DNA of 64,000 nt from Undibacterium pigrum (lineage in GTDB: Bacteria; Pseudomonadota; Gammaproteobacteria; Burkholderiales; Burkholderiaceae_D): NCBI RefSeq assembly GCF_003201815.1, contig NZ_QJKB01000013.1, forward strand, positions 28,052-92,051. The letters are read 5' to 3'. Of the stretch, positions 7,995 through 16,719 are shown piece by piece (within the stretch, counting starts at the first letter, position 1; each line of letters begins with the position of its first letter). Under the pieces are notes generated by a model. The model was not told the origin of the DNA. It ran no database searches and saw nothing but the letters and a program-made list of their open reading frames with translations. A program made the translations under genes and the position numbers.

Positions 7995-8749
7995 TTGGGT
8001 TGCATGCGTATGGCTCCGTCTAAGCGGATAGTTTCCCCATTCAACATCACATTCTCAATAATCGACTTGGCCAGATTCGCATACTCATCCGGTTTGCCCA
8101 GGCGAGGAGGAAACGGCACCATCTTGCCCAGCGCATCCTGCACTTCTTGCGGCATGCCCAGTAGCATGGGTGTTTCAAAAATGCCAGGCGCAATCGTCAT
8201 GACGCGGATGCCGCTGCGTGACAGATCACGTGCCATAGGCAAAGTCAGGCCAACCACTGCAGCCTTGGAGGATGCATAAGCTGCCTGACCAATCTGGCCA
8301 TCATAAGCAGCAACCGATGCTGTATTGATGATGACGCCGCGTTCACCATGTTCCGCAGCTTCTGTCTTGCCCATGGCATCTGCTGCCAGACGGCACATAT
8401 TGAAAGTACCGATGAGGTTGATATTGACCACGCGCTGGAATACATCCAGTGGATGCGGGCCATCTTTGCCCACTGTCTTGATGGCAGGAGCAACACCGGC
8501 GCAATTGACCAGGCCGCGCAGAGTACCCAGAGAAGCTGCCGCCTCGACGACTGCTTTGCCATCGGCCTCGGCAGTCACATCGCATTTGACAAACTTGCCA
8601 CCCAGCTCAGCGGCCAGCGCCTCACCTGCTTCTACCTGCACATCAGCCAGCACGACCTTGCCGCCATTGGCAACGATCATTTTTGCAGTAGCTGCGCCCA
8701 GACCGGAAGCACCGCCAGTAATAATAAATACATGATTTTGAATTTGCAT
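7991..8749 (-). CDS. SDR 3-hydroxyacyl-CoA dehydrogenase (HSD10-like)
   Basis: NAD-dependent short-chain dehydrogenase of 252 residues. It has the TGGASGLG cofactor loop, NCAGV, the catalytic Ser in NTASVAAYDG and the YASSK Tyr-Lys pair. The overall pattern (FPPRLGKPDEYANLAKSIIENVMLNGETIRLDGAIRM) matches the type II 3-hydroxyacyl-CoA/2-methyl-3-hydroxybutyryl-CoA dehydrogenases of fatty-acid and isoleucine breakdown. Monocistronic. A perfect 20-bp palindrome lies about 95 bases upstream of the start, and its stop codon is inside palindrome E1. Exact substrate is inferred. Confidence 0.9.
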   Translation of the reverse strand: MQIQNHVFIITGGASGLGAATAKMIVANGGKVVLADVQVEAGEALAAELGGKFVKCDVTAEADGKAVVEAAASLGTLRGLVNCAGVAPAIKTVGKDGPHPLDVFQRVVNINLIGTFNMCRLAADAMGKTEAAEHGERGVIINTASVAAYDGQIGQAAYASSKAAVVGLTLPMARDLSRSGIRVMTIAPGIFETPMLLGMPQEVQDALGKMVPFPPRLGKPDEYANLAKSIIENVMLNGETIRLDGAIRMQPK

Positions 8750-8844
8750 GTTTGTCTCTCCAAGCTATTGTCTATAAGCACATTAATCGGATTGTAAGGG
8801 TGGCATTACCTACCCCACTATTACGTCACTACATCATTACGCTA

Positions 8845-8864
8845 TGACGTTTACGTAAACGTCA
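8845..8864. promoter_or_regulatory. perfect 20-bp palindromic operator upstream of the SDR gene
   Basis: TGACGTTTACGTAAACGTCA is fully self-complementary, with related TTACGTCA half-sites just to its left. The TTACGTAAACG core resembles sites reported for MerR-type LiuR regulators of branched-chain amino acid and fatty acid breakdown, which fits the SDR product. The regulator assignment is inference. Confidence 0.6.
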
Positions 8865-8901
8865 CATCCTTCTATTGTAGCGAATATTCATGTCCGGGCA
8901 A

Positions 8902-8940
8902 AAATAAAAAAGTGGCAGCGATATATATTCGCTGCCACTT
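8902..8940 (-). terminator. intrinsic terminator of hppA
   Basis: AGTGGCAGCGA/TCGCTGCCACT stem (11 bp) with an AT loop, followed on the minus strand by TTTTTTATTTT. It is located 32 bases after the hppA stop codon. Confidence 0.88.
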
Positions 8941-8971
8941 CTGTATTACTTTCTTTCAGACAGGCTGCTGC

Positions 8972-11203
8972 TTATTTGCTGGCCGACGTGGACGAAGTAG
9001 CAGATGCCGGATCAGCCATGGCCGGAGGCGGTGGCACCTCTGCCGGACTTGACACTGCAGATGCGACGGGTGCGGCAACTTTGGCTGAGGCAGAGGATGC
9101 TGATGCTGGCGGAGCAGCAGTCTGTACAGGCTGGCTAAGATGACTACCGGCTGCGCTTGTCGGTCCTGCTGCTGGCAGCAAGGGCACCAGCAATAGTGCC
9201 ACGATATTGATAATCTTGATGAGCGGGTTGACTGCGGGGCCAGCCGTGTCCTTGTAGGGGTCACCGACAGTATCGCCAGTTACAGCAGCCTTGTGTGCTT
9301 CCGAACCCTTGCCACCAAAATGACCATCTTCTATATATTTCTTGGCATTGTCCCAGGCACCACCGCCGGTAGTCATGGAAATGGCGACAAACAAACCAGT
9401 CACGATAGTCCCCATCAACAAACCACCCAGTGCTGCTGGCCCCAGCAACAAGCCAACCACGATGGGTACGATAACAGGCAAAAGTGAAGGAATGATCATT
9501 TCCTTGATGGCAGAGGTCGTCAGCATATCGACAGCCTTGTCATACTCAGGCTTGCCCGTACCGTCCATGATGCCCTTGATCTCTTTGAACTGACGGCGCA
9601 CTTCGACCACCACGGCACCGGCAGCACGACCCACAGCTTCCATCGCCATCGCACCGAACAAGTAAGGAATCAGGCCGCCGATGAACAGGCCGACAATGAC
9701 TTGCGGATTGGACAGGTCAAACGATGTACTCTTGCCGACAGAATCCAGTGCGTGGGTGTAATCAGCAAACAGTACCAGTGCAGCCAGACCTGCGGAGCCA
9801 ATTGCATAACCTTTGGTGACTGCCTTGGTGGTATTACCAACGGCATCCAGAGGATCAGTAATGGCCCGTACAGATGCAGGCATTTCCGACATCTCTGCAA
9901 TACCACCGGCATTGTCTGTGATAGGTCCATAGGCATCGAGCGCGACGATAATGCCAGCCATGGACAGCATGGAAGTTGCCGCAATCGCGATGCCATACAA
10001 GCCGGCAAGATGATAGGAAACCAGGATGGCGACGCACACAGCCAGTACTGGCCAGGCCGTCGATTTCATCGACACCCCCAGACCGGCAATGATGTTGGTG
10101 CCATGACCAGTAGTCGATGCCTGTGCCACATGTTGCACGGGTGCGAAGTCTGTGCCAGTGTAATATTCAGTGATATAGACCATCAGGCCAGTGAGCACGA
10201 TACCCACCAGGGCTGAACCCATCATCTTCATGCGCATGGCTTCATCAGGCCAGACTTGCCAGGTCACGACCGCAAACCCTATCAGCGACAAACCGGCAGC
10301 CCACCACAAACCTGTGTACAGAGCAGACATGATTTTCTTGCCTGGCTTGGCTTTCACCATGGAGCAACCAACGATGGAAGCCAGGATGGAGACTGCGCCC
10401 AGCAACAGCGGATAAACAATGGCAGCAGTGACATCGCTGGTGATCACCAGCGCCCCCAGCAACATGGTGGCAATCAGGGTCACTACATAGGTTTCAAACA
10501 GGTCAGCGGCCATGCCTGCGCAGTCACCGACATTGTCACCGACATTGTCGGCAATCACGGCCGGGTTACGCGGGTCATCTTCCGGGATACCGGCTTCGAC
10601 TTTACCAACCAGATCGGCGCCAACGTCCGCACCCTTGGTAAAGATACCGCCACCAAGACGGGCAAAGATGGAAATCAACGATGCACCAAAAGCCAGACCG
10701 ATAAGGGGCTTGATGACATCATGCTGTGTCAGCTTACCGCCAGTAGCACCGCAAACCAATACCCAATAAAAGATAGTCACGCCCAGCAAACCCAGGCCTA
10801 CCACCAGCATGCCGGTAATAGCGCCACCGCGGAAGGCTACGTCGAGTGCTTCATTCATGCCCTTGGTCGCAGCCTGTGCAGTCCTGACATTGGCCCTTAC
10901 CGAGACATTCATGCCAATGAAGCCGCAGGCACCTGACAGCACCGCACCGATCAGGAAACCGATGGCAGTAATCAGACCAAGACCAGGGATTGCGGCGACG
11001 ACGATGAACAGCACCACGCCAACGATGGCAATGGTGCGGTACTGTCGCGCCAGATAAGCGGCAGCGCCCTGTTGAATGGCTGCGGCAATTTCCTGCATAC
11101 GCGCATTGCCAGCATCCTGTTTCAGGATCCAGCTACGCGATATCAAACCATATAGTACGGCAATGACTCCACATGCAATGACAAACCAAAGACTTGCTGT
11201 CAT
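8972..11203 (-). CDS. hppA: K+-independent H+-translocating pyrophosphatase
   Basis: Membrane-embedded pump of 743 residues that couples PPi hydrolysis to proton export. Many hydrophobic segments carry the conserved substrate loops (FTKGADVGADLVGKVEAGIPEDDPRNPAVIADNVGDNVGD, DAYGPITDNAGGIAEMS, GDTVGDPYKDTAGPA). Lys in GNTTKAVTKG is the hallmark of the K+-independent subclass, which normally pumps H+. The start at 11203 is set by a GGAGGAG ribosome site; a longer frame to 11290 lacks one. Odd feature: about 60 Ala/Pro/Ser-rich residues are appended after the last helix. Confidence 0.95.
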   Translation of the reverse strand: MTASLWFVIACGVIAVLYGLISRSWILKQDAGNARMQEIAAAIQQGAAAYLARQYRTIAIVGVVLFIVVAAIPGLGLITAIGFLIGAVLSGACGFIGMNVSVRANVRTAQAATKGMNEALDVAFRGGAITGMLVVGLGLLGVTIFYWVLVCGATGGKLTQHDVIKPLIGLAFGASLISIFARLGGGIFTKGADVGADLVGKVEAGIPEDDPRNPAVIADNVGDNVGDCAGMAADLFETYVVTLIATMLLGALVITSDVTAAIVYPLLLGAVSILASIVGCSMVKAKPGKKIMSALYTGLWWAAGLSLIGFAVVTWQVWPDEAMRMKMMGSALVGIVLTGLMVYITEYYTGTDFAPVQHVAQASTTGHGTNIIAGLGVSMKSTAWPVLAVCVAILVSYHLAGLYGIAIAATSMLSMAGIIVALDAYGPITDNAGGIAEMSEMPASVRAITDPLDAVGNTTKAVTKGYAIGSAGLAALVLFADYTHALDSVGKSTSFDLSNPQVIVGLFIGGLIPYLFGAMAMEAVGRAAGAVVVEVRRQFKEIKGIMDGTGKPEYDKAVDMLTTSAIKEMIIPSLLPVIVPIVVGLLLGPAALGGLLMGTIVTGLFVAISMTTGGGAWDNAKKYIEDGHFGGKGSEAHKAAVTGDTVGDPYKDTAGPAVNPLIKIINIVALLLVPLLPAAGPTSAAGSHLSQPVQTAAPPASASSASAKVAAPVASAVSSPAEVPPPPAMADPASATSSTSASK

Positions 11204-11442
11204 GTTGACTCCTCCAATGTTATAGGCATGTTGGCCTTGTTGGCACATGCATTTTTTTAACGACAAAGTGAAACAACGACAATTCTTCATTTTCCAGACT
11301 TTGATGCCAGACTACCTTGCATCAAATGACAAAAATGAATCCTGCACACTGCGAAACTTTTACGTAGCCCATATTTTTGGAGAAATCTGGCTGGGGCTTA
11401 GCCGTACTTAATAGCTTGCTAGCTTGGTAACTTGATAGCGAT

Positions 11443-11472
11443 AAAAAAAGCGGACAGTACAGTCCGCTTTTT
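11443..11472 (-). terminator. intrinsic terminator of adk
   Basis: AAAGCGGAC/GTCCGCTTT stem with a 6-base loop and a minus-strand T7 run, beginning 7 bases past the adk stop. Confidence 0.88.
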
Positions 11473-11478
11473 ACTTAC

Positions 11479-12135
11479 TTATTCGGACAGCGCCGCAAAT
11501 GCGCTGTCGCGGATGGACTCTACCGGTCCGACGCCAGCTATCTTGCGATACTTGGGTGCGCCTGGCTGGCCAGACTTGGCCCAGTCGCCATAATAAGACA
11601 GCAATACTTCAGTTTGCTCGTGATAGACAGACAAACGCTTCTTGACGGTTTCTTCCTTGTCGTCAGGACGTTGTACCAGTTCTTCACCTGTCACATCATC
11701 CTTGCCTTCAACTTTTGGCGGATTGTATTTGACATGGTAAGTACGGCCAGAACCCGGGTGAATGCGACGGCCACTCATGCGGTCGATGATGGCTTCATCC
11801 GGCACATTGATTTCCAGTACATAGTCTATCGTTACGCCAGCATCTTTCATCGCATCGGCTTGTGGCGTGGTACGTGGGAAACCGTCGAACAGATAGCCAT
11901 TGGCGCAGTCCGGCTGAGTCAGCCTGTCCTTGACTAGACCGATGATGATGTCATCTGATACCAGTCCACCGGTGTCCATGACTTTTTTTGCTTCCAGACC
12001 CAAAGACGTGCCAGCAGCAATAGCGGCACGCAACATATCACCAGTAGAGATTTGAGGAATATTGTATTTTTCTTTGATATACGTAGCTTGTGTACCCTTG
12101 CCGGCTCCCGGCGCTCCCAACAAAATAAGACGCAT
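11479..12135 (-). CDS. adk: adenylate kinase
   Basis: Cytoplasmic ATP + AMP to 2 ADP phosphotransferase. The 218-residue protein starts MRLILLGAPGAGKGTQA (P-loop), then shows the AMP-binding ISTGDMLRAA, the DGFPRT motif and a long LID domain (GRRIHPGSGRTYHVKYNPP), which marks the long bacterial form. The LID lacks the four zinc cysteines. An AGGAA ribosome site supports the start at 12135 over an upstream in-frame codon at 12183. It is last in the lpxK-trm112-kdsB-adk gene row, but a 197-base gap to kdsB suggests its own promoter. Confidence 0.97.
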   Translation of the reverse strand: MRLILLGAPGAGKGTQATYIKEKYNIPQISTGDMLRAAIAAGTSLGLEAKKVMDTGGLVSDDIIIGLVKDRLTQPDCANGYLFDGFPRTTPQADAMKDAGVTIDYVLEINVPDEAIIDRMSGRRIHPGSGRTYHVKYNPPKVEGKDDVTGEELVQRPDDKEETVKKRLSVYHEQTEVLLSYYGDWAKSGQPGAPKYRKIAGVGPVESIRDSAFAALSE

Positions 12136-12332
12136 GTTAAATTTCCTAAGACGAGTTTGAATTTTTTCTGTATGTATTATCAAATCATGCCAAGCATTGT
12201 TTCATTGCAGGCACAGCTCTTTTTTGCTTTTCTTCTTTTAGCTTGATAACACAGTTTCTTTTCACGAAACTTACCACAATTTTCGCATTTCTTGATGCTT
12301 TGCCACGAAAACTTGGGGATTTGCCTGTTTTT

Positions 12333-13091
12333 TTAGTTTTTATCCATAAAAAACTGCCGGACGCGCTCCAGATCTTCTGCTGTATCCACCCCCGGTGCGG
12401 GGCTGGAAGCAGTCACATGAACCGCAATCGCATAGCCATGCCACAAAACCCTTAATTGCTCCAGTGCTTCAATTTGTTCCAATGGGGAAACAGCAAGTTG
12501 TGGATATTTTTTCAGGAAATCGTTGCGGTAAGCATACAAACCTATATGACGCAGCGGCGCATAGGCTGGCGGGAATTGTTCACGGCTGACGGCAAATCCA
12601 TCCCTGTGCCACGGTATGGTGGCACGCGAAAAATACAGGGCGCGGCCATGCTTGTCCAATACCACTTTGACGACATTGGGATTGAAAGCATCTTCTACAG
12701 CATGAATGGGATGGGCTGCAGTCGCCATAGGCACGTTCACATTCACCAGGGCTGCTGTTGCTGTGATCAGAGCAGGATCTATCAGGGGCTCATCGCCCTG
12801 TACATTGACGATGACGGCGTCGTCTGCCAGATTCATGCTGGCGGCGACTTCGGCAATGCGGTCGGTACCGGAAGGATGATCAGCCCGCGTCATGCACACT
12901 GGGACACCATGGGCCTCGCAGGCAGCGACAATATCGGCATGGTCAGTGGCCACCATGATGGCGCTGGCACCAGACAATAAAGCCTGTTCAGCCGTGCGCA
13001 CCACCATGGGCTTGCCGCCTATGTCTGCCAGGGGTTTATTTGGCAAACGACTGGAAGCCAGCCGGGCCGGAATGATGGCAATAAAACTCAT
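12333..13091 (-). CDS. kdsB: 3-deoxy-manno-octulosonate cytidylyltransferase
   Basis: Activates Kdo as CMP-Kdo for lipopolysaccharide core synthesis in the cytoplasm. The 252-residue sequence opens with the nucleotide-binding IIPARLASSRLPNKPLADIGGKPMV and continues with VATDHADI, DHPSGTDRIAE, the VNVQGDEPLI metal site and HIGLYAYRNDFL. Six bases separate it from the trm112 gene upstream, so the two are cotranscribed with lpxK: Kdo activation and lipid A phosphorylation in one operon. Confidence 0.97.
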   Translation of the reverse strand: MSFIAIIPARLASSRLPNKPLADIGGKPMVVRTAEQALLSGASAIMVATDHADIVAACEAHGVPVCMTRADHPSGTDRIAEVAASMNLADDAVIVNVQGDEPLIDPALITATAALVNVNVPMATAAHPIHAVEDAFNPNVVKVVLDKHGRALYFSRATIPWHRDGFAVSREQFPPAYAPLRHIGLYAYRNDFLKKYPQLAVSPLEQIEALEQLRVLWHGYAIAVHVTASSPAPGVDTAEDLERVRQFFMDKN

Positions 13092-13097
13092 AAAACA

Positions 13098-13292
13098 CTA
13101 AGCCTTGGGTCTGGCGTCAATTTCTTCCATTGTCAGCGCACGCGCCTGATCTGCCCACATGATGGGGATATCGTCGCGTATCTGGTAAGCCAGTTTATCG
13201 CCATAGCAAATCAATTCCTGACTGGCTTTTTGGTGCACCAAAGGTCCTTTGCACAAAGGACAAACCAACACATCAAGCAGACGTGCGTCCAT
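13098..13292 (-). CDS. Trm112-family zinc-ribbon protein
   Basis: Small 64-residue protein of the Trm112/YcaR family. CPLCKGPL gives a CxxC knuckle, followed by a strand-rich body (LICYGDKLAYQIRDDIPIMW) typical of the bacterial single-knuckle form. In bacteria these sit beside lpxK/kdsB with no settled role; eukaryotic Trm112 activates methyltransferases. The start overlaps the 3' end of lpxK by 20 bases, indicating translational coupling. Confidence 0.9.
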   Translation of the reverse strand: MDARLLDVLVCPLCKGPLVHQKASQELICYGDKLAYQIRDDIPIMWADQARALTMEEIDARPKA

Positions 13293-14325
13293 GCTTTTTC
13301 TCCGAAATCATTTGTATCAGGGATGCCGCGAAAGCTGCATCAAGTTGAGCTTCAACTGGCACTACCCAGATGCGGGCATCGTCCAGTAAAGCCGGGATTT
13401 GCCTACATTTTACTGCATCCTTTTCAGTAATCAGAATGCAATCAGCATCTACCCCCTTAAAACTCTGTTCATCAAAGGCATGATGATCAGGAAAAGCTTT
13501 GGTCTGGCATGGCAAACCCTGCATGGTCAGCATATCGAAAAAGCGTTGTGGATTGCCTATGCCTGCCGCTGCCAGCAAACGCTGGCCTGAGAATCCGGCC
13601 AGTGGCTTGCATTGCCTATCGTCAGACAAACGGTCAGACAAACGATATGCCTGCCCTGCTTGCAAATGCATGCGCACCGTATCGGCTGGCATCATGCCTG
13701 GCAATACTGCATCCGGCCCCGCGAGGTTACAGACAGTAAAGTCACGCCGCCTTTCCACAGGCTCACGCAAAGGCCCGGCTGGCAAGAGCCAGCCATTCCC
13801 AGCACCACGCTGATCAAACAGCACAAGTTCAACATCTCGCCCAAGGGCGTAATGCTGCAAACCATCGTCAGCGATGATGACATCGACTTGCGGATTGGCT
13901 GCCAGTATGCAAGTCGCCACAGCAACGCGGTCACGACCAACCGCGACCGGGCATTGTGCCCTCGCCGCGATCAGCACAGGCTCATCACCAACTTGCTGCG
14001 CTTGCGACATGGCATCAAGCAAAATAACGCTCTCAGCATGCACGCCATAACCGCGGGAAATCACGGCAGGATGCCAGCCCGCCTGTTTTAATTGCTGCAC
14101 CAGCCAGATCACCAGTGGCGTCTTGCCAGTACCGCCGATAAAGATATTGCCGACCACGACAACCGGCACCGGCAATTTCGTCTGGGCCTTATAACCCATG
14201 ACGAACAAGCCAAAACGGAAGGTGACGAGAAGCTGGAATAACCTGGACACTGGCCACAGCAAGCAAGCCAGCAGCCCGCGCTTTTGCCAGGTGTTCAATA
14301 AGACTTTTTCCAATACTGCCCGCAT
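13273..14325 (-). CDS. lpxK: tetraacyldisaccharide 4'-kinase
   Basis: Inner-membrane-associated kinase that adds the 4'-phosphate of lipid A. This 350-residue protein has an N-terminal hydrophobic helix (about 15-45), the P-loop VVGNIFIGGTGKTP and the downstream VISRGYG, GDEPVLIA, VIIADDGLQHY and ITEKDAVKC motifs of the family. A strong terminator separates it from the upstream exbD. It is the first gene of the lpxK-trm112-kdsB operon. Confidence 0.96.
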   Translation of the reverse strand: MRAVLEKVLLNTWQKRGLLACLLWPVSRLFQLLVTFRFGLFVMGYKAQTKLPVPVVVVGNIFIGGTGKTPLVIWLVQQLKQAGWHPAVISRGYGVHAESVILLDAMSQAQQVGDEPVLIAARAQCPVAVGRDRVAVATCILAANPQVDVIIADDGLQHYALGRDVELVLFDQRGAGNGWLLPAGPLREPVERRRDFTVCNLAGPDAVLPGMMPADTVRMHLQAGQAYRLSDRLSDDRQCKPLAGFSGQRLLAAAGIGNPQRFFDMLTMQGLPCQTKAFPDHHAFDEQSFKGVDADCILITEKDAVKCRQIPALLDDARIWVVPVEAQLDAAFAASLIQMISEKKHGRTSA

Positions 14326-14360
14326 GTCACTCTCTTGTTTTCATATTGCAGTTCTCTACA

Positions 14361-14398
14361 AAAAGAAACCGGGGAGTTACGCACTCCCCGGTTTCTTT
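14361..14398 (-). terminator. intrinsic terminator between exbD and lpxK
   Basis: Perfect 13-bp stem GAAACCGGGGAGT/ACTCCCCGGTTTC, 5-base loop, minus-strand TTTTT run. It ends the exbB-exbD transcript. Confidence 0.9.
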
Positions 14399-14447
14399 GC
14401 CAATTAATGAGGCAGTCTCCTGCTCACGAACTGGTCAGATGATGCCC

Positions 14448-14891
14448 TTACTTTGCTGTAGCCTGGGCCGCAAACGTGACCTTGGCCATGCCAGCAATAC
14501 GCGCCGCTTCCAGCACATCAATCACAGACTGGTGACTTGTAGCACGGTCTGCATTGATGATAATGACTGGATCAGGCTGGGTGCCGGTCTTGCCAGCTTC
14601 CAGCGCAGCTGCCGCTTTTTTCAAATCTTCCGCCAGAGTCAGGGTATCGAGGAAAGACACGGCCTGACTATTGATCTTGTAACGGCCCTGGGCATCAATA
14701 CCGATATCGATCTGATTTGGTTTGTCCTGGGCTTTTTCTGCATCTGCAGTTGGCAAGGTGATTTGCAATTCGGTGAAACGGCTATACGTCGTTGTCACCA
14801 TCAGGAAAATCAGGATCACCAGCAAGACGTCGATAAACGGGATCAGGTTGATCTCTGGCTCTTCCCTGCCCCTTCCTTTACGAAAATTCAT
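14448..14891 (-). CDS. exbD: ExbD/TolR-family biopolymer transport protein
   Basis: Inner-membrane partner of ExbB in a proton-driven energiser for TonB-type transport. The 147-residue protein has a short cytoplasmic N-terminus, one membrane helix (LIPFIDVLLVILIFLMVTT) with the essential membrane Asp in IDVLL, and a periplasmic domain ending VIINADRATSHQSVIDVLEAARIAGMAKVTFA. Two bases separate it from exbB. No TonB gene is adjacent; this betaproteobacterial exbBD-lpxK order is common. Confidence 0.93.
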   Translation of the reverse strand: MNFRKGRGREEPEINLIPFIDVLLVILIFLMVTTTYSRFTELQITLPTADAEKAQDKPNQIDIGIDAQGRYKINSQAVSFLDTLTLAEDLKKAAAALEAGKTGTQPDPVIIINADRATSHQSVIDVLEAARIAGMAKVTFAAQATAK

Positions 14892-14893
14892 GA

Positions 14894-15499
14894 CTACTTC
14901 CTGGCGCTGTGGACAACATCAACAAACTTGATTGCCTGTTGTTCCATATCGACGACGATGCTATCTACCAGGGCGCGGAAATGACGCCAGAACACCATCG
15001 CAGGCATGGCAATCATCAAACCAAAGCCAGTGTTATACAAGGCCACAGAAATACCGTGTGCCAGTTGCGCAGGGTTGGCACCGGTTGCGTTTTGTGAACC
15101 GAAAATTTCTATCATACCGACAACAGTACCAAACAAGCCCATCAAAGGTGCCAGGGATGCAATCGTACCCAGCGTAGTCAGGAAACGCTCCAGGTCATGC
15201 GCCACTGCGCTACCGGCTTCTTCTATGGATTCTTTCATGACTTCACGGGGCGCATTCACATTGCGCAAACCCGCTGCCAATACTTTACCCAGAGGCGAAT
15301 TGCCTGCCAGTTGCTCGATGACTTCTGGCTTGACTTTGCCAGCCTGATAAACACGGATGACTTCGTCAACCAGTGTAGGTGGCAAGATACGGCTACGACG
15401 CAAAGAAAGGCTGCGTTCTATGATTAATGTCAGCGCAATAACTGAGGCAATCAATAAAAAATAAATTGGCCAGCCTGCGGCTTGAATGATGGCGAACAA
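14894..15499 (-). CDS. exbB: MotA/TolQ/ExbB proton channel protein
   Basis: Three-helix inner-membrane proton channel subunit, 201 residues: helix one near residues 5-25, then the paired helices around IASLAPLMGLFGTVVGMIEIF and GISVALYNTGFGLMIAMPAMVFW. The start is a TTG at 15499, six bases after a good AAGGAG ribosome site, giving MFAIIQAAGWPIYF; a longer frame to 15571 has no such signal. First gene of exbB-exbD; its promoter must lie in the repeat-rich region to the right. Confidence 0.93.
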   Translation of the reverse strand: MFAIIQAAGWPIYFLLIASVIALTLIIERSLSLRRSRILPPTLVDEVIRVYQAGKVKPEVIEQLAGNSPLGKVLAAGLRNVNAPREVMKESIEEAGSAVAHDLERFLTTLGTIASLAPLMGLFGTVVGMIEIFGSQNATGANPAQLAHGISVALYNTGFGLMIAMPAMVFWRHFRALVDSIVVDMEQQAIKFVDVVHSARK

Positions 15500-16719
15500 A
15501 ATAACTCCTTGAAGGTTCCTAAATCCAAGCCCGCAATGTAGCGCGTTGTCTGCCTGTGGGCAAGAGCGCAAAGCAAAAAACTAGGCACAAAATGTTTCAA
15601 AGTATAATTTTCTACAAAAAGCATAAAGTTTGCACTGCTCACAACAAATATCGCGATTAAAAATATTCACTGTTTTACACAAAATCTGTGCGCAAGCTTG
15701 TGGATAAGTCCAGTGAATATAGCTAAGTCCATGATTTATTTCATTTTTCCAGATATGCTAAAGATTTAAGCACAGCGATTTTGTGGATAAAACAGCATTT
15801 TTCTAATTTTTGCCCCGTCATTTCTACACATAATTTGTGGACAACTATGTGCAAAAGTCTTGCACATAATGACAAGTGACTGATTTAAAAGAAAATTATT
15901 GTGCTGCCAATATTTTAGGCAAGCCGGTAATTTCAGCTATTTTTGCACAAAATTTCATCAGAAAATTTTGCAGAAGAAAAAGCCCTGCGTTTTGCACAAA
16001 ATATGTGGACAAGATTGTGTATTACCGCAAAGAAACGCTGTAAGTCACTGATTTTCAAATAATAAGTATCACTGCCAGAAAAACAGGCAAATGTGGGTTT
16101 TTGCGAACAATTGTACTTTTTCCACAGTTAAATTAACTTTAAGACAATCATGTGCGGGCACAAAACTCCTCGTGCAAGGGCTTTTGCACAAAATATGTGG
16201 ACAACTATGTGAAAAAGTATGGGGGATGTTACTAAGCTACTGATTTTATTAGTTATTTTAGTCGCGCCTAAAAAAGTGGCAAACTCAGCTTATTCACAAC
16301 TGCAATCGAAATTTTATATTTTTGATCACTTACTCTACAAATAAGCTCTTATTCTGCACAAAATATGTGGACAAGCTTGTGTAAAAGCGCAGGGAAATAT
16401 GCTAAGTATATGATTTTATTGAGAATTACTCTCATGCCATTATTTTAGGCAAATGCGCTAAGCCAGGCCTGTCCAAAAGTTTTCAACAGCTTAATCACAA
16501 TTTCTGTGGATAAGTTTGTGCACAAGCTGCTTGATGTACTGCAATGTCCTTGATTTGAAAGGGAATTTTCATTTTGCCTCATTCTTTTGCAGATTGATTT
16601 TTATTAAAAATCAAAGACTTAGATAGTAAACTTTCATTTCTTTTGACATCTCAGAGGCAAAATGACATGCTGGTGACCACGCCACGCTTCTGTGGACAGA
16701 TTTTTCGTCGCCAAGCTTT
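15500..16719. repeat. gene-free AT-rich region with six DnaA-box-like direct repeats
   Basis: This 1.2-kb block holds no convincing gene. Six copies of a 31-bp motif (pattern CACA-N5-TGTGGACAAG-N2-TGTG-N6) lie in the same direction at 15678, 15827, 15995, 16187, 16357 and 16496, spaced 139-192 bp. Copies 3-5 share TGCACAAAATATGTGGACAA exactly. Each is followed about 30 bases later by an AAGTCACTGATTTTA-like block, and several by ATTTTAGGCAA. TGTGGATAA, the reverse of the consensus DnaA box TTATCCACA, occurs at about 15700, 15781 and 16505; TGTGGACAA (one mismatch) occurs four more times. The divergent promoters of exbB and xseA must also be here. Confidence 0.85.

Noticed and set aside
15500..16719. 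CRISPR array or canonical oriC
   Set aside because: Repeat spacing is 139-192 bp and repeats are degenerate, with no cas genes; dnaA, rpmH and gyrB are absent, so neither label is supported.
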